64,000 nucleotides of DNA from Ophioderma brevispina (GCA_023653785.1 JAMKCH010058357.1:1-64000); one strand, 5' to 3'. Positions 46,971-59,851 are shown, counted from the first letter of the stretch. Made by a program: numbers and translations. Notes: generated by a model from the letters alone, not told the origin.

Positions 46971-47210
46971 GTAAAGGTTGCAACAAGAGATTTCACATAA
47001 CAGGTGCTTTAAAAGGTGAAATTTTGATTTTGGTACTAGTGTAAAGCTTTCTATCGAAAATAAACCCATCTGAAAGTTTCAAGCTGAAAATTATTTCTTT
47101 GGTACAAATGTTGTAAAATTTTTAATTTCCTGTAGGGATGTCAATAGAAATTCCGCTTATTTTTATGTTGAATATAAGCATCTAAATACCTTTTGTTTGA
47201 TGTTAGCCCT
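46971..47210 (+). mobile_element. C-family MITE, copy (right end missing)
   Basis: It starts GTAAAGGTTGCAACAAGAGA and keeps GGTGAAATTTTGATTTTGG and TACCTTTTGTTTGATG, in the same order as 48,809-49,160. Confidence 0.6.
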
Positions 47211-48385
47211 GGTGTGAAGTTGATGGGAAATTCTACAGGTCTTTAACTGTTTAACTTGGCCATGCAATAACTGGATTGGACACCAGTTGAAGTCAGTTAT
47301 GGTGAATGGCTTCAGCTGCAAGCTGGAAGCCAGTAGTTTGACCATGAAATGTTGAGATAAACTGCTTAAGTGGAAAGAGATTTAGATGTCCTGTATCATA
47401 TGTACTGTGTGGAGTACCAAATTTGATAGCTCTTGACAATGAACATATAATAGCTTATAATCAAGCAGACATTATCGAACACATTTGATACCAATTTGAA
47501 ATCAGGGAGCTACAATTTTCTTTGAAATCACCAGAAGCCCTGCTCCTGCTCTAAAACATATGCCCATATGAGGTTGTATGAAAGAAATTCCAGTAGCAGT
47601 CGGCAGTGGAATTAAAGTTGAATAACAGAATGCATGTTATTATTTATAGATACTGTCTGTGAGCTTGTTTGATAACAATTTCTGGCTCACATTGCTTTCT
47701 TTATGTTTTTTCTCTAACTGATATAGGCACGATTCTTCTGGCCTGGGGGATACAACTAAGTGATTGATCCCAAAACCCAAATTGCTGTTAATGTATAGAG
47801 TTCTGTAATCAGATGGGTAGTAAAACAAGTAAACTCAGTGTTGGAATGACATCCTTTCTAGAAGTCTAAACTTTATCTAACCTATTTGTTGTTGGTGTTC
47901 CCTTAGGTAATAAAGCAGTGTCTGCTTGTGAGGGTTGCCTTTCAATTTGGCATTTTAATCAAAATGTGTTTCTTCTTCCTTTTCTCTTTAAATCATTTTC
48001 TTTGTTAGTATGAGGATATTATTTGCATTTTAAAAGTGTTATTTAAAGGAAAATGGTAATTGTTTAAAGGGATATATAGCAATAATGTGAGAGGATAAAT
48101 GTGGAAATTTATTATATTAGCTTATGAATTAGGGACAAGTGTGTACAATTCCAATAAATTCATTGTAGTGAAAAAATCGGGGTCACTGACAAGGGATATC
48201 ATGCGCTGCCATGAGGTTTCAAAAAGTACCCTAAACAATTAATTTGATCGGTCTAAAAAGCACCCCTAAACAACTATATGGCAGGTGTAAAATCCTACCA
48301 TTAACAAGCATTGGCAATATTTAACCCCTAGCTACGGTACTTGGTATATTGCTTTCTATGAAATTTTGTTCCTGCATAATCTGTA
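47211..48385. other. Unassigned DNA
   Basis: AT-rich. No exon, hairpin or repeat partner was supported. Confidence 0.4.
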
Positions 48386-48473
48386 CTGAATGGCTTATTT
48401 GCGCCCAATGAGCTGAATGGCTTATTTGCGCCCAATGAGCTGAATGGCTTATTTGCGCCCAATGAGCTGAATG
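48386..48473. repeat. 27-bp minisatellite, 3.3 copies
   Basis: The unit CTGAATGGCTTATTTGCGCC plus CAATGAG is repeated three times exactly, then starts a fourth time. On the minus strand it gives a repeated HSAHWAQIS peptide in a 67-codon ORF, with no sign that it is coding. Confidence 0.95.
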
Positions 48474-48808
48474 CGATACAAACTCAGGAGTTCCCATTTT
48501 CCATATTTGACCCAACCATGTCAAGTCAGGTTTAGGTTTGTGTGATGAAAGTATACCTTTTCCAGCTTTCAGTGTTTTGCTTCCCTTTCACATTACATGC
48601 ATTATGGCCTATCTTTAAAAAAAAATATTCCTTTTTACGTTTCTTTGGTCACAATATTAATTAAGGGACAGTGGACCCCCGGGAAAAAAAAAAAAATACC
48701 AAAATTTTGGTAAAAATTAAAAATGGAGATGTGCAGAAATTTGTACAGTGATCATATTTCATTTTGAATCCCGGATTAAACTAAAAAAAATAAAAAAAAC
48801 CTCACCTT

Positions 48809-49160
48809 TTAAGGTGCAACAAGCGATTTCAATAACAGATTTGCCCTAAAAAATGTTGAAATTTTGATTTTGCACAATGTAAAGCTTTATCAAAATGTCC
48901 CCATGTGTGAAGGATTTTAAGCTGAGACATACTTCTCGTACCAAATTGTGAAATTTCTAAGTCCAATCGGAGCAAATCCATAAATCAGCCTTGTGGTATT
49001 ATTGGAAGAAATTAATAAATGAAATACCTTTTGTTTTCATTTTCAAGGCATTTCTGTAGACAAAGACAAGGTAAGAAATTTATTTTGGGTCTTATCTATA
49101 TGAAATAACTACATATGAAGCAATATATGGGTGGCCCAAAATCTCTTGTTGCACCTTTAA
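48809..49160. mobile_element. C-family MITE, copy 1, near complete
   Basis: Left TTAAGGTGCAACAAGCGATT and right AAATCTCTTGTTGCACCTTTAA are inverted repeats. Length is about 352 bp and it is non-coding. Inner landmarks: GTAAAGCTTTATCAAAATGT and TACCTTTTGTTTTCATTTT. Confidence 0.8.
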
Positions 49161-49514
49161 CATAACTCAGGTGTATAGTCTGTTTACATTTCAAGACCAG
49201 GATCTAACTAGTCTGTTCTGCTGCATGAGGTTTTCATTTTAGCAAGTGCACAAATGTCAGGATATGATGAAATAAGTAAAAGCTTAGGAATATAGGATTG
49301 ATGATTGTGTTTAAACTATAGCAAGAGAGAGTATGAATTATTAATGATAAAATGTAGGTGAAGTCTGGGTAGGTCATTCTCTATTTAGTGTTTGTCATTT
49401 TTCTGCAGAAATCTTTCTGCACTTTTCAGAAAATTTGAATAATATAAACTAGCAAATTCCATGCAAGAAATTTGCTTCTTTTCATGACAGAGATGCACAT
49501 GTCTGCAGTGGCAT

Positions 49515-50734
49515 TTAAGGGCAGTGTTAACCTTGAGTTTCCGAGTATCTGTTTTGGTTTGTAACTTTGCAAATATTTGATTATTGTATGTAAAAGTATA
49601 CATTTCTAGAAAGAAAATTGGACGATGAACCTGATGATGGCATCAGATTAATGTAAAACTTTCCGTATTTTGAGAAAAATACTAAAAAACATGATTTTGC
49701 CCACAAATTTTCAGACAGCATAACAAAAACAATTTGAATTTTCATGATTTCTTATGTTATTTTTTAAAAACAAGACAAATTTGTCTAGGGTCGGTTTTTT
49801 CATTCTTTAAAAATAGAGCTTACTTTTCGATATATAAGGAAAAATGTCAAACAAGTGTGATTTTTACCTTTTCCAAAATTTGAGTATATATTGGAGAATA
49901 TCTTTAGTTAGAAATCAAAAAATGAAAAAATTTAGAAAACCGTCCCAAGAGAAGACCGATTGCTATCGTAGGAAAGTTAAACCTTACCTTTTACTTTGGT
50001 ATTTTTGAGAAAATTCGTGTTTTAGTAAAAAGTGACTTTTCACGCCATTTCAAGCTGTCTCTTTCTCCAATAACTTTATCTTTGAACTTCAAAATTGAGT
50101 ATGTTGTGCAAGTGATGAAAATACATCTTTATGCACTATTGAATCAAACCTCTTTTGTCTTCAACTCCAGAAATCAGAAGAAATTGAAATTTCATCTGGT
50201 CTAAATTAGCGCTTTGTTAAATTTTCAAATATTGTTTTTCATTTTTTCAAGATGTGTTCGTGCAAAAGTACATTAAAGCATGCGCACGCTTCATTACGCA
50301 GCAAAAATTCACCGCACGACGCGATGCTGCCCCTTGCGCCTGACGGCGTGAAATCAGGGGTCGATTTAGAAAATAAAATCTACATGCACATGTTAGCTTT
50401 TTTCCCAAATAAGGGCTGAAAATACAGAAAAATAACATGCACAGAGGAAAATTCACATGCACAGAGTCAATATTACATGCACTGGTGCATGTGTGCACCT
50501 GGGTAAATCGAACCCTGCGTGAAATGTGCTTAAATTCCCGCCGTTAAGACCATGTGGTTTTTGTGACTTTAAATGGTCAAATAGCTGTTTCAAATCAGCA
50601 AAAAATACAGCTCAGAATTGTCTGCAGTGGATAACCATTGTTGGTAACGATAGAACACAGGCTGATGTTTAAAATAGTGCACAAATCAGAAATTCGTGTA
50701 AAAACAAAAGCACTAGGGTTAACACTGCCCTTAA
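49515..50734. mobile_element. D-family element with TTAA termini, copy 1
   Basis: Ends TTAAGGGCAGTGTTAACC and GGGTTAACACTGCCCTTAA are inverted repeats. It is about 1.2 kb, of which 163 bp is a nested hAT-like MITE. The inner part near the right end is CpG-rich (CGCACGACGCGATG). It aligns over its length with 60,037-61,133. No transposase ORF; the small ORFs are not conserved. Confidence 0.85.
50355..50517. mobile_element. hAT-like MITE nested in D
   Basis: The termini CAGGGGTCGATTTA and TAAATCGAACCCTG are inverted repeats starting with a hAT-type CAGGG. The 8-mer CGTGAAAT is duplicated exactly at both sides (50,347-50,354 and 50,518-50,525). The other D copy has GGCGTTAAATGTGC at this place, an empty site. 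The core contains repeated ACATGCAC motifs. Confidence 0.9.
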
Positions 50735-50992
50735 GTGGAAAAGTGCTATATATACATCTTAACATTAAACATTGTGAATCAAGGGTGCTAAAATTATCTC
50801 TGATAATTAGAGTCATGATCCTAATGGATAATATGTTTGGATGTTAATTGATGGTGTTTCTCAAGAGCTTGGAGGCTTTTTGCAGCATATTTTTAAGTAT
50901 CTCCTCCATAGGTTCAAGGTTCTCAAACCTGCTGCAAGTTTCTGAAAAGTTGCATCTTGTACAAGTTGTAATTTGTCAATCGGCATCAAAAA

Positions 50993-51347
50993 TTAAGTCC
51001 TGACTCAGAGATTTGAAATATTATTTTTTTTGTGTAATAATTAAACATTAATGATGTAACTCTAACATGCACAATTTCCGAATTCTAGATGAATCGGATT
51101 TTTCGTTTTGATGCAGTAAACTTTATGTGTAGTATTACGTCCCATAGGATACTGTGTACTAACAAAAATTCCGGATCCGCAATTTTAATAACAAAGTTGT
51201 GGATTTTCTATATAAGGAATCCGATTTAAGCTTAGCAATTCACACAGTGATTAGTAATATGGACAATGATTATGTATATGCAAAAAACACATTTTTTTTT
51301 TGGAAATTGAGGGCGCCCTTCTCAGAAATCACTGAGTCAGCCTTTAA
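50993..51347. mobile_element. B-family MITE, copy 2 (reverse orientation)
   Basis: Ends TTAAGTCCTGACTCAGAGAT and ATCACTGAGTCAGCCTTTAA are inverted repeats. It reads as the reverse complement of 12,575-12,949, with GAGGGCGCCCTTC near the right end and AAAATTCCGGATCCGCAATTTT in the middle. Confidence 0.8.
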
Positions 51348-51389
51348 TTTACAGCCCATGTGAATTTTGATCGAAGTTATAAATTACAG

Positions 51390-51680
51390 ACTGTGATGTA
51401 CCCAATTTTGCCAAAGTAAGATTTTTTTGCACAGTTGTGTTGGTATAAACTATACCTGCTGACGGTAATGCTCAAAAGTGCGTATTTGTCATCAAATTTG
51501 CAATTTAATGGTGGAGCTGGAAACACTAAATTTCTGTCCATCCATTGTGAAATAATGTCACCTCGTGAAAATGACCTCTAACTTGACTTGCCTGAACCAA
51601 CTAATGGAAGAGCATTGTTATTTCATATTGGAAGGACGTTTCCAGCAGCCACTGAATTATTATCGGGATATGATATTAAA
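51390..51680. mobile_element. A-family MITE, degraded copy 3
   Basis: TATACCTGCTGACGGTAATG, GTCCATCCATTGTGAAATAA, TGTCACCTCGTGAAAATGAC and GGAAGGACGTTTCCAGCAGC match the A core in order. Both termini are lost. Confidence 0.65.
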
Positions 51681-53499
51681 ATCTTAAATTAGGATTGGGC
51701 TATAAATAAGGTCATTTTTGCTTTTCATTAGGGCTGGATTTCTTTGTTTTCTATCTCAATGTGAAATGACAAAATTTTTTGCTTTGGGTCCAAGAAAAAA
51801 GTGTGCAGTGCCCTCTTGTGTCATGTTCATTAAATTTGTGGTGGGAGTGCATTTGAGCGGCCAACCCCTCTTATTACTCTTTTTGGTGTTTGAGCTCAAG
51901 ATACCCGATTTTGAAAGTTGCATGGAAATTGGACATTGCATTTTCTTATAAATTGACGTTTTAGGTCAAAATTAGTGTGAGGGCGCTTTTCAAGATTTTT
52001 CGCCAACACTTTTTCATGTTTTTCATTCTTTTTTGCTTTTTTTTAAGTTTGCAGCTACAAAGATGATCACAAACTTGACCTGCTCAAGAAATTTGAGCAT
52101 TCTATCTCATTTAGTTTGCCTGTAACATTTCATGTTGAGATAGGTTTAATAGAATGCAATAAAACCCAGCCCTAATAAAAATAACCAAAAATTAATTTTG
52201 CCCTCCGTATATATAGCTCACTCCTACCTAAATTCAAAACTCCTTGTTTTGCGATACATAGATAGACACAGGCCTGTAACCAGGGGAGGGGCAGTGGGGC
52301 AGGATGCCGCCAATTCCAAAAAGCTCCCAAACTGCTAAAAAAAAAAAAAAAAAAAAAAAATTGATGAACTATCATATGTGTGATACCAATGGATAGCTAT
52401 GGTCAACCCTCCCGAGTCCATTGATACCAAAAAAGTACAAACATACCTTGTATGACGTCACAGTGATGTCAAACATGACACCATGCAAAAATGCGAAAAA
52501 TCTAAAAAATTGCAAAATTCATGGTTTTTCGCCATTTTTTAAAGCAAAAGTTGGATTTTTTTGGCCATTACAAAATAAATCAAATAAATAAGATAAAACA
52601 CAGTGTAACTGTATCCTTAGCACAAAAAAGTCATGTAGTTTCGGCGTGAAAAAATAACAAATAGGTGAGATACGACAATAAATGTCGGGGGGATTCTGCC
52701 CCCCAGGCCTTTTAGGGTTAAAAAGGCCCAAAAAGTAAAATTTGCAAGCAAAGTGAGCCAAAAATTAGGATTTGTTATGCTTTTTTCTTGAAAACAGTTA
52801 ACATTTCGGTAAAAAAAAGTCCACTTTAGGCAAATTTGAATTTCAGAATTTCCCTGTGGAGCATTAGCATAATTAGATGACACACAAGCTGTGTAAAGAT
52901 TTGGTTGCAGATACTTGATGATTCAAGCAAAATGGTCCGATGAGAAATGGGCTTAACGTTCGATAATTGAGTTGCAAAAGCTACCCGATAAAGCATATGA
53001 AAGCGATTTTTGTAGAAATCCATTAGTATGACCTTGATGAAAAGATGGCATTTAAAAGATATTGATTAAATTTGCTGTGCTAGAATTTTATAACCCAGGT
53101 TTCATTATTAAGGCAAGTTTTCAAGAAGGTAATTTCAAGTAAGGCCTAAAAATAAAGAATGTATAGTGGCATAACAGAGTAAAATATTTGAAATTCCATG
53201 AGTAGCTTAGATTGAAGAAATAGTGTGAATTCTCTTTTTTAAAATGAAAACATTACAAAAAAGGAATAAAAGGGCAATACTTAAAAAAATGAAATCTGCA
53301 TTCAATATACACATTGTAGGAAGTGTCCATGGACATATGCCTCAAGCATCAAGTAACCGCCTCATTTAATCCATGTTTTGTTTGATTTTCTGGACTTATC
53401 ACTTCTAGGTATGGTTACAATACCTTATTTTGTCCTGTGATACAAACAGCAAAATGCAAGTTTTAATGATTCCAGTCAGTAGATTTTCTTATTTAGTAA
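51681..53499. other. Unassigned DNA
   Basis: A poly-A run (about 52,338-52,361) follows a short CAGGGG-containing segment. ORFs up to 88 codons are not recognisable. Confidence 0.4.
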
Positions 53500-53700
53500 A
53501 ATAACCCTAACCCAAGACCGTTAGTTTCTCCCTATCTCCGGGAGTACCCTGAAGAGTGAGGGAAGAAGGGAACAAGAAAAGTCGCAAATTCGTGTACCGG
53601 AATGGAACCCAGGCCCTTCGGGCCCCAGCTCCATGACCAGGGATACCATGCTTCAAACGCGTTGTCGCTGGCCCCTGCCAGCGATTTTGTGCCCATAGAG
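53500..53700 (-). mobile_element. tRNA-derived SINE-like element, copy 3
   Basis: On the minus strand, CGCTGGCAGGGGCCAGCGAC is followed by GCATGGTATCCCTGGTCATG and GGCCTGGGTTCCATTCCGGT (B-box-like), then a tail rich in pyrimidines. It has the same block order as 11,866-12,030. Confidence 0.6.
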
Positions 53701-55639
53701 TTCTTGGTTTTATGACGTCAATCACTTACTTTCTGGACGTGCTAGTTGCATTTTTTCTCAATTAACAGTGGAGTTGGTGAAATTTAGCTGTGCTAGGGTT
53801 AAGCCTTGCATGATCAGATTTAGGAAATAATTAGTATTACAAAATGGGCCGGGGAAAAAGGTTTGGCAATCTTATTATTTCGAAAAAAAAAAAAGCATTT
53901 GTGTGGGGCAGAGGTTTAGGGTTGGTTCTGGTTATGCCTATACCAAACAATTATTTTTAAGGTCTAATCAACCTACACTTATACACTTTGAAGAACTGGC
54001 ATAAATGAAGCGTGTGTATGCCCCAAATTCAGTGTGTCTCACAAACCCTAATTTAAGTAAAGCAAAGATGTATACAGGTGAGGTACAGACAGGTAGTTAA
54101 CATATGATTAGCAGAAAATGACCTGAGTGTAAATATATTTGCTGATAGAATCACTGACACAAGTTGGCCTGAAACTGAAGCCTTTGAATGTCTGCAGAAC
54201 AATGAAGCCATAATGGCTGAATATATTACATGTGAACTTTATTTTTGGAAATTTCCATATACAATCTTGCAACCAGGTTTATTCTAATCAAAATTGTATG
54301 AGGATTTCCAAAAATCCATGGGTTCATTTTAAAATGTGTTCTTGGATGAATTCGTCGGGGGGGCAGTTTACAACGGGTTTATACCAGGGGGCAAATATAA
54401 AAGGGAGCAAAATTGTTTTTAAAAAAAAGATACCATCAGTTCAGTACCATTCAAAGATTTCAGAGAAAGTAAGTTTGCCCTACGCTGAGTCCACAAGTAC
54501 CAGAGTTAACAGACAAAACAGTTTCAATGTCACACGGGGGGGTAAAATTTCAGATTCATCGGTTTGTTTTATAAAAATGGGTGCCAATTGTTCGTCTTAC
54601 TGTACAGAAAAAGGCCGAAAATAAAAAGTTCTGCGTTTGGTCATGAATGTTTTGATATAATTAATAAAGGGTCAAATATGGCCGGGTCACAAGGTCTATG
54701 GGATACACCACTAGTCATCTCTCTAAAAGTCTTAACTTTGAAAGGTGGAACACAGAATTTATATACATGTTCTTACATATTATAACCCAATGAAACGATT
54801 TAAAACCGTTTCAACACTGATCGGACCATTGTAGCTACAAATAATGACCTTGAACTTTCTTGAGCCTATTGTACTAAAACAATAGGTTTCTTAAATATGG
54901 CAATCTGTACTCTTTTAGCAACCTTATGAATCAGCCAACAGACGTGTAAATTATAAAACATTTAAATAAACACTTTTATTGTTTACCCTGTACAAATGTG
55001 CCCCCTGTACAAACACCCAGAACCATTTTAAAAATCACCACCATGATTTTTCAGATTCTCCATAATTCCTGTATTGAAACAATTTGGTGGTCAAATTGTA
55101 TATGAAAAAAACTAACCAAAAACATCCTAACATTTTCCTTCCCCATGTACTAATAGAGATATCAAGCTTCACTCATGAAATTAATATTGCATATTTTATA
55201 AGAAATATAGCTTAGCTTTATTGTTGCCATAATCTTCAAGCATTTTATTTTTCAATTTTTTTCCCCTTTATTCTTTTAGCATTTTCTATATTTCTCCCTT
55301 CAATTGATTATTAATGATGCTCACTGAGGAAAAATCCTCTTTAACAACTTGGCATAATCTGGTCGACAGTCGATGGGGAAAGGGGCATTGAGTTTATATA
55401 GCTAGTGAGAAGTGTATCACATTTTATTTTCTATTAATGGTATTTTAGAAGATGACCTGCATGCATGATTCTAACAGAATCTATTCGATGCTAAACTCAA
55501 TTCAATGTACGCGAGGATTTAAATGATACAACCCGAAGATTATTAAGAAAATCTTATAAAAAAGGACTCAGAGAAACTGGCGACATTTAAACAAAGATGA
55601 AAATACAGCTCCACCCGGTCCTCTTGTTTAACTAGGCTT
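53701..55639. other. Unassigned DNA
   Basis: A 130-codon ORF (54,232-54,624) crosses a G-run and has no recognisable domain. No repeat partner was found. Confidence 0.4.
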
Positions 55640-55800
55640 GAGATTTCCACTGGACCACAGAGGACCCGTGTTTATGTTGGACCCCAAGATTTGTGGGATC
55701 ACATGATTTATTAAAGTGAAATTTCCTTCCCCAAACCGATGCCATTGTGGGATGGACTCAATACACCCATCATTGGTGTACACTCTTATAGAGAAGCGGA
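55640..55800. repeat. G-module fragment
   Basis: GGGATCACATGATTTATTAA through GCCATTGTGGGATGGACTCA resembles 1,228-1,300 and 6,865-6,935. A G-run follows at 55,811. Confidence 0.5.
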
Positions 55801-56670
55801 GCAATGGTCCGGGGGGGGGGGTGCTTTCGAGTTTGGCCATCGTGTGGACACAAGTTGGAGTGAAGTAAAAATAATTGGATGTAACCCCCTGCGACAATCG
55901 GAACATGGGCTATAGTTAAAGTCTTAACTTTCTTATTTATAGTAATTTAATATTACATGTAACTGTTTGCAAATGCTTGGAATTTATTAGATTTCCTTTG
56001 CTGTTTATTGGGAATTTCAAAACTAAAAAGTACACTGGGCAAATTATAAATAATCCTTCAGGTCACAGTTTAATAACATTAGGTACAGTCTGTACAGTCT
56101 TAAAATGTGCCTTATAAACAATATTTTAGGTCCAAATTTGAGGCTACAAAATCTCTAAAGGTTTGTAGTCAATGGGCATTTTTGGGTTGCATTTCATGTG
56201 CCATTAGAAATCATAATTTAGAGTATAAATTATATTTTAATAAGTTTTTTGGGACTACCAGCTAATATACTAGAATGACCCATTATGTCCGGTATTGCAA
56301 AAAAGTTAGACCAGGTTTAAAAAGTTAGACGTGGTCTAAGTCAAAACTAGTTTTGTCCAAATACAGTTATTTACATTTTCTTTATAAATTAACTACAATT
56401 GTAAAGATTAAAATGCAAATTTCAAATAAATACCATATTTCATGTCCAACACTAAGTAAAATGGCTTTTCTGGTAGACTAAATTTGCTTAACCAGGTCTC
56501 CACTTTAGAAACCTGATTTAACACTTTTGTGCATCGTACCTCCAATTGTCCTGCATCTCTGGGTAACGAGATGGTTTTGTATGTGTTTCTTGTCAACCTA
56601 AAAAGCTAAACCTTTACTAATTCAACCAGAACACATGACAGTGCTTTCTTACATTTTAGAGATATATTAT
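55801..56670. other. Unassigned AT-rich DNA
   Basis: Apart from the G-run at 55,811, no repeat or exon was supported. Confidence 0.4.
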
Positions 56671-57405
56671 TGAAAGTGCCGACCAGAGATTTCCCGATGA
56701 GGGGCGCACACTTCAAAATCTTCCAACAATCACATATTTGCATATACATATGCTGTCCATGTGCTAATCACTGTGTGAAAATAACTAAGCTCAAATCGAA
56801 GACGTTTCATAATCGAAAAATCACACTTGTTATCAAAATTCCGGATCTGATTTCCTAAACCGGTAGATGACAACGGGGGCTGGTGTATAGGCTGTTTATA
56901 CATGTTTAACTGCATGAAACAAAAACTCTGATACATCTCTAATTGGAATTTCAAGGTGCAACTAGAGATTTCAAATACAGGTGTCCCGAAAACATTTAAA
57001 TTTCTGATTTTGGGCACTGGTGTAAATCTTTATATCAAAATATTCCCATCGGTAAGGATTAAGAAGCTGAGAACTGTTTCTTTGGTACAAAAATTGTGAA
57101 TTTCAAATTTCGTAAGGAGCAAATACGAACTTCGTCTCTTTTTTCCTATGAAATATGAGCAATCACATCGCCTTTTTTGTTTTCATTTTAAAAGCTAGTT
57201 CTGTCAACCAAATACAAGTGAAAGGGAATCTATTGCATGTCTAATCTATATGATTTCACTACATATACCAAAAAATATGGATGACTTGAAATCTCTCGTG
57301 CACCTTTCAGCACCTTATTTAACTATCTTTAGTTCTAATGACTGTTTCCCAATTACTACTACACAACAAAATTATATTTCATGAAACCTCTGAATCAGCC
57401 TTTAA
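56671..57405. mobile_element. B-family MITE, copy 5, split by a C MITE
   Basis: It starts GAAAGTGCCGACCAGAGATT and ends AACCTCTGAATCAGCCTTTAA. The B core (CTAATCACTGTGTGAAAATA, AAAATTCCGGATC) lies before the C insertion and the TATCTTTAGTTCTAATGAC block after it. Confidence 0.7.
56951..57310. mobile_element. C-family MITE nested in B
   Basis: Left TCAAGGTGCAACTAGAGATT and right AAATCTCTCGTGCACCTTTCA are inverted repeats. Core blocks match 48,809-49,160. Confidence 0.75.
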
Positions 57406-58347
57406 ATTATATTATGTCAGGGATAGGGTTTAGGTTAAGATGACAGATCGTTTTGGGGTTCAGAAGAGGAAGGCTGCTATTCATTCAATTTGTTTATCTC
57501 CATGCAAAGGTATTTTTATTATTGCTGGTCAAAGAAATGCATGCATTTGTTCCTATTTTTTGCAGCAATACAACATGTATGAAAATAAATCTGAGCAAAA
57601 AATAACAGCACCCATCTGTGCATTATTTAATTGTGTACTAGAAAACAAGCTTCCAACAGGTTATCGTGTTAGGAATAACATTGCATTGGATTATGTAATT
57701 TCATTGGAATGCATTGCTACTTATCCTCAAGTCGGTACTGAAATCTGATGGTATATTTTGATCATAACAAAGTAAGCAAGGCACTGTGTGACATATTCTA
57801 TGTAATGCAGGAGCTGAAGGGTTTTTTAAAACTTTCCTCCATTTCTAAGTGATAAGCATGGAGCGACCTAACATATTTATCGTGTCAGCCAATGCACTGT
57901 CTAAATACTGATCAATCAGTCAATTTAATTTGACATTGGATAAACTATTGTATAATTTATACTGTTATTCTTTGGAAGGGAAGCACCTTTACTTTTCAAA
58001 ATATGTTTTCTACATCCAATGAGCTTTGGAAATCCCTATGTGAATACACTTTTTTTTCAAAGTTGGCTTGGCAACCCCATTATGATGTTTGTCGCCACTA
58101 TTGGGGCATGACTCCCAGGTTGGACACACTGAGCTAGTCTATACAATAAGGACCATATCGTATCTAGCATGTCAAAATGTTTATTTTCACCGGCCAAAAA
58201 CAAGTGATTCAGAGCACACCAGATAATAAAGTCAAATCAGTTGCAACCATATTTTAAGCACAGGAATATTAGTTATTAAAAGAAGAATAATATAGATTAT
58301 TTCACTAATATTTGTGAACAAATTGAAATTTTCCATCTCCTAAGGAT
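57406..58347. other. Unassigned DNA
   Basis: A 102-codon ORF (57,440-57,748) is Cys-containing but not recognised and lacks splice support. Confidence 0.4.
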
Positions 58348-58775
58348 TTTATGTCGCCTGCATTAGCGCCTGCCTTAAGGCAGGACGACACTAGGTCTAA
58401 CTGTGTCCTCTATTGTTGATGTCTGTTGTTTGATGTCCTGTTGTTGTGAAAAAGGGTTAACATTTGCCTGTCATATCGGCATTCTTCCATGGCTTTAACC
58501 AAACTTGAGTCTAGATGGCAACATGGGATCCCTCATTTGTTGTTAAGTCAAGTCATATACCAGGTTCAAAGGTCACATACAATGTCAAAGTCCCTGTGAG
58601 GTCCATTTGTAATATAAGCTAAAAATGTAAAATTGACCTATTTGAAAGTTCAAGCTGGAACTAACGTGAGTATAGTGCAACTTGAATCCCTCCTTTGTTT
58701 TGATGAGGTCAAATATCATATACAAACCGTGACTGCAGGCGACACATGCGTCCGAGGACGATGTATTTTTTTGGG
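58348..58775 (+). mobile_element. S family (HINE-like), copy 5
   Basis: It starts TTTATGTCGCCTGCATTAGC with GCCTGCCTTAAGGCAGG and ends CGTGACTGCAGGCGACACAT, GCGTCCGAGGACG and ATGTATTTTTTT. The core is shorter and its half-sites are more decayed than in copy 3. Confidence 0.75.
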
Positions 58776-59235
58776 GGGGGGAATATGTGAAATGGATCTG
58801 TTTGTGAGCCGAGCGTAGATGTATGTTTAAAATAGTATAGTTTCATCAGCATACAGGAAGTAACCCTTTACCTGGACCTGGGCTAGGCATTTCCTGGGCC
58901 AAGGATTTCTATTGGTAAAGATGGCCTGTTGACATGCAGCCAGCCACATTTTGTGGGTCGACCAGTGATATCCGGTTACAGTTTCATTGAAAAAAAGCCT
59001 AGAGGCAAGAAATGTCTAGAATTCAAGGCAGCTCGGCCAGAATGTCCTATTTCTCCCCAGGCTTTAGCAATGGTTCAGCTTCACTGCACTAAAAAACAAT
59101 GAAACCACTAAGTGAATCTGGGCTACTTTTAGCCCATTGGTTCACAGGGATATAATCTAAATCCTGCATATGCAGCAGTTCAAACTATTACTGTGCCAAA
59201 TGCATAGGTTATACCAATCACATATCTGTTCACAT
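58776..59235. other. Unassigned DNA
   Basis: No repeat relation or exon was supported. Confidence 0.4.
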
Positions 59236-59370
59236 ATGTGTGTTTATATAATACATGTGTGTTATATAATATCATCGTGTTGCTTTAATAAACCATTGTG
59301 TTTATAGAATATAATTGTGTTTATATAAAATCATTGTAGTGTTTATATAATTCATGGTGTATTTATATAA
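59236..59370. repeat. AT-rich minisatellite, unit about 28 bp
   Basis: About five irregular units built around GTGTTTATATAATACCATT. Confidence 0.75.
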
Positions 59371-59650
59371 TACCATGAGATCATATGCATATAGCAAAGA
59401 GATCTTTTGCAATAGTTGCATCAATGTCTTGAAAAATGTAGCACTTATTTTAGAAGAGTTGTTGTAGATCTTGCGGAGAATCCTTTTGAAGATCTGCCAA
59501 CATATAACTCTAAATTGAGTCTGATAGTCCAGAAGCGATACATGTGAAATAGCCAGGAAGCCACCTCTCCCCCCCCACCCATAGCGCCATGTAGGGTATA
59601 CGTCATCCATTGTTGTTTATTGCGTTCAGGCAATCAGTTAGAGGTTATTT

Positions 59651-59851
59651 ACTTGAGGTGGCACTATTTCCTAATGGACGGACATAAAAGTAGCATTTCC
59701 AGCTCTGCCGTTAAGTCCAATCTGGGATCCACGCAGTTTTTAGCATTCTCGTTCGCAGGTAAGTTTCCTAGACAATCACAAACGTAACTGTGCCAAATAT
59801 ACAAATTTTGAAAATTGGGGGCGCTCTCAAAAAAAGTGCCAGATTGCTTTA
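59651..59851. mobile_element. A-family MITE, partial copy 4 (reverse)
   Basis: GAGGTGGCACTATTTCCTAA, AGTCCAATCTGGGATCCACG, GCATTCTCGTTCGCAGGTAA and TTTTGAAAATTGGGGGCGCT are the reverse complement of the left half of the intact A copy. It ends at AGATTGCTTTA. Confidence 0.75.

Noticed and set aside
48321..48524. A repeat protein with HSAHWAQIS units
   Set aside because: It is the translation of a perfect 27-bp minisatellite, with no flanking coding signal.
54232..54624. A 130-codon ORF
   Set aside because: Low-quality composition, crosses a G-run, and no family is recognised.
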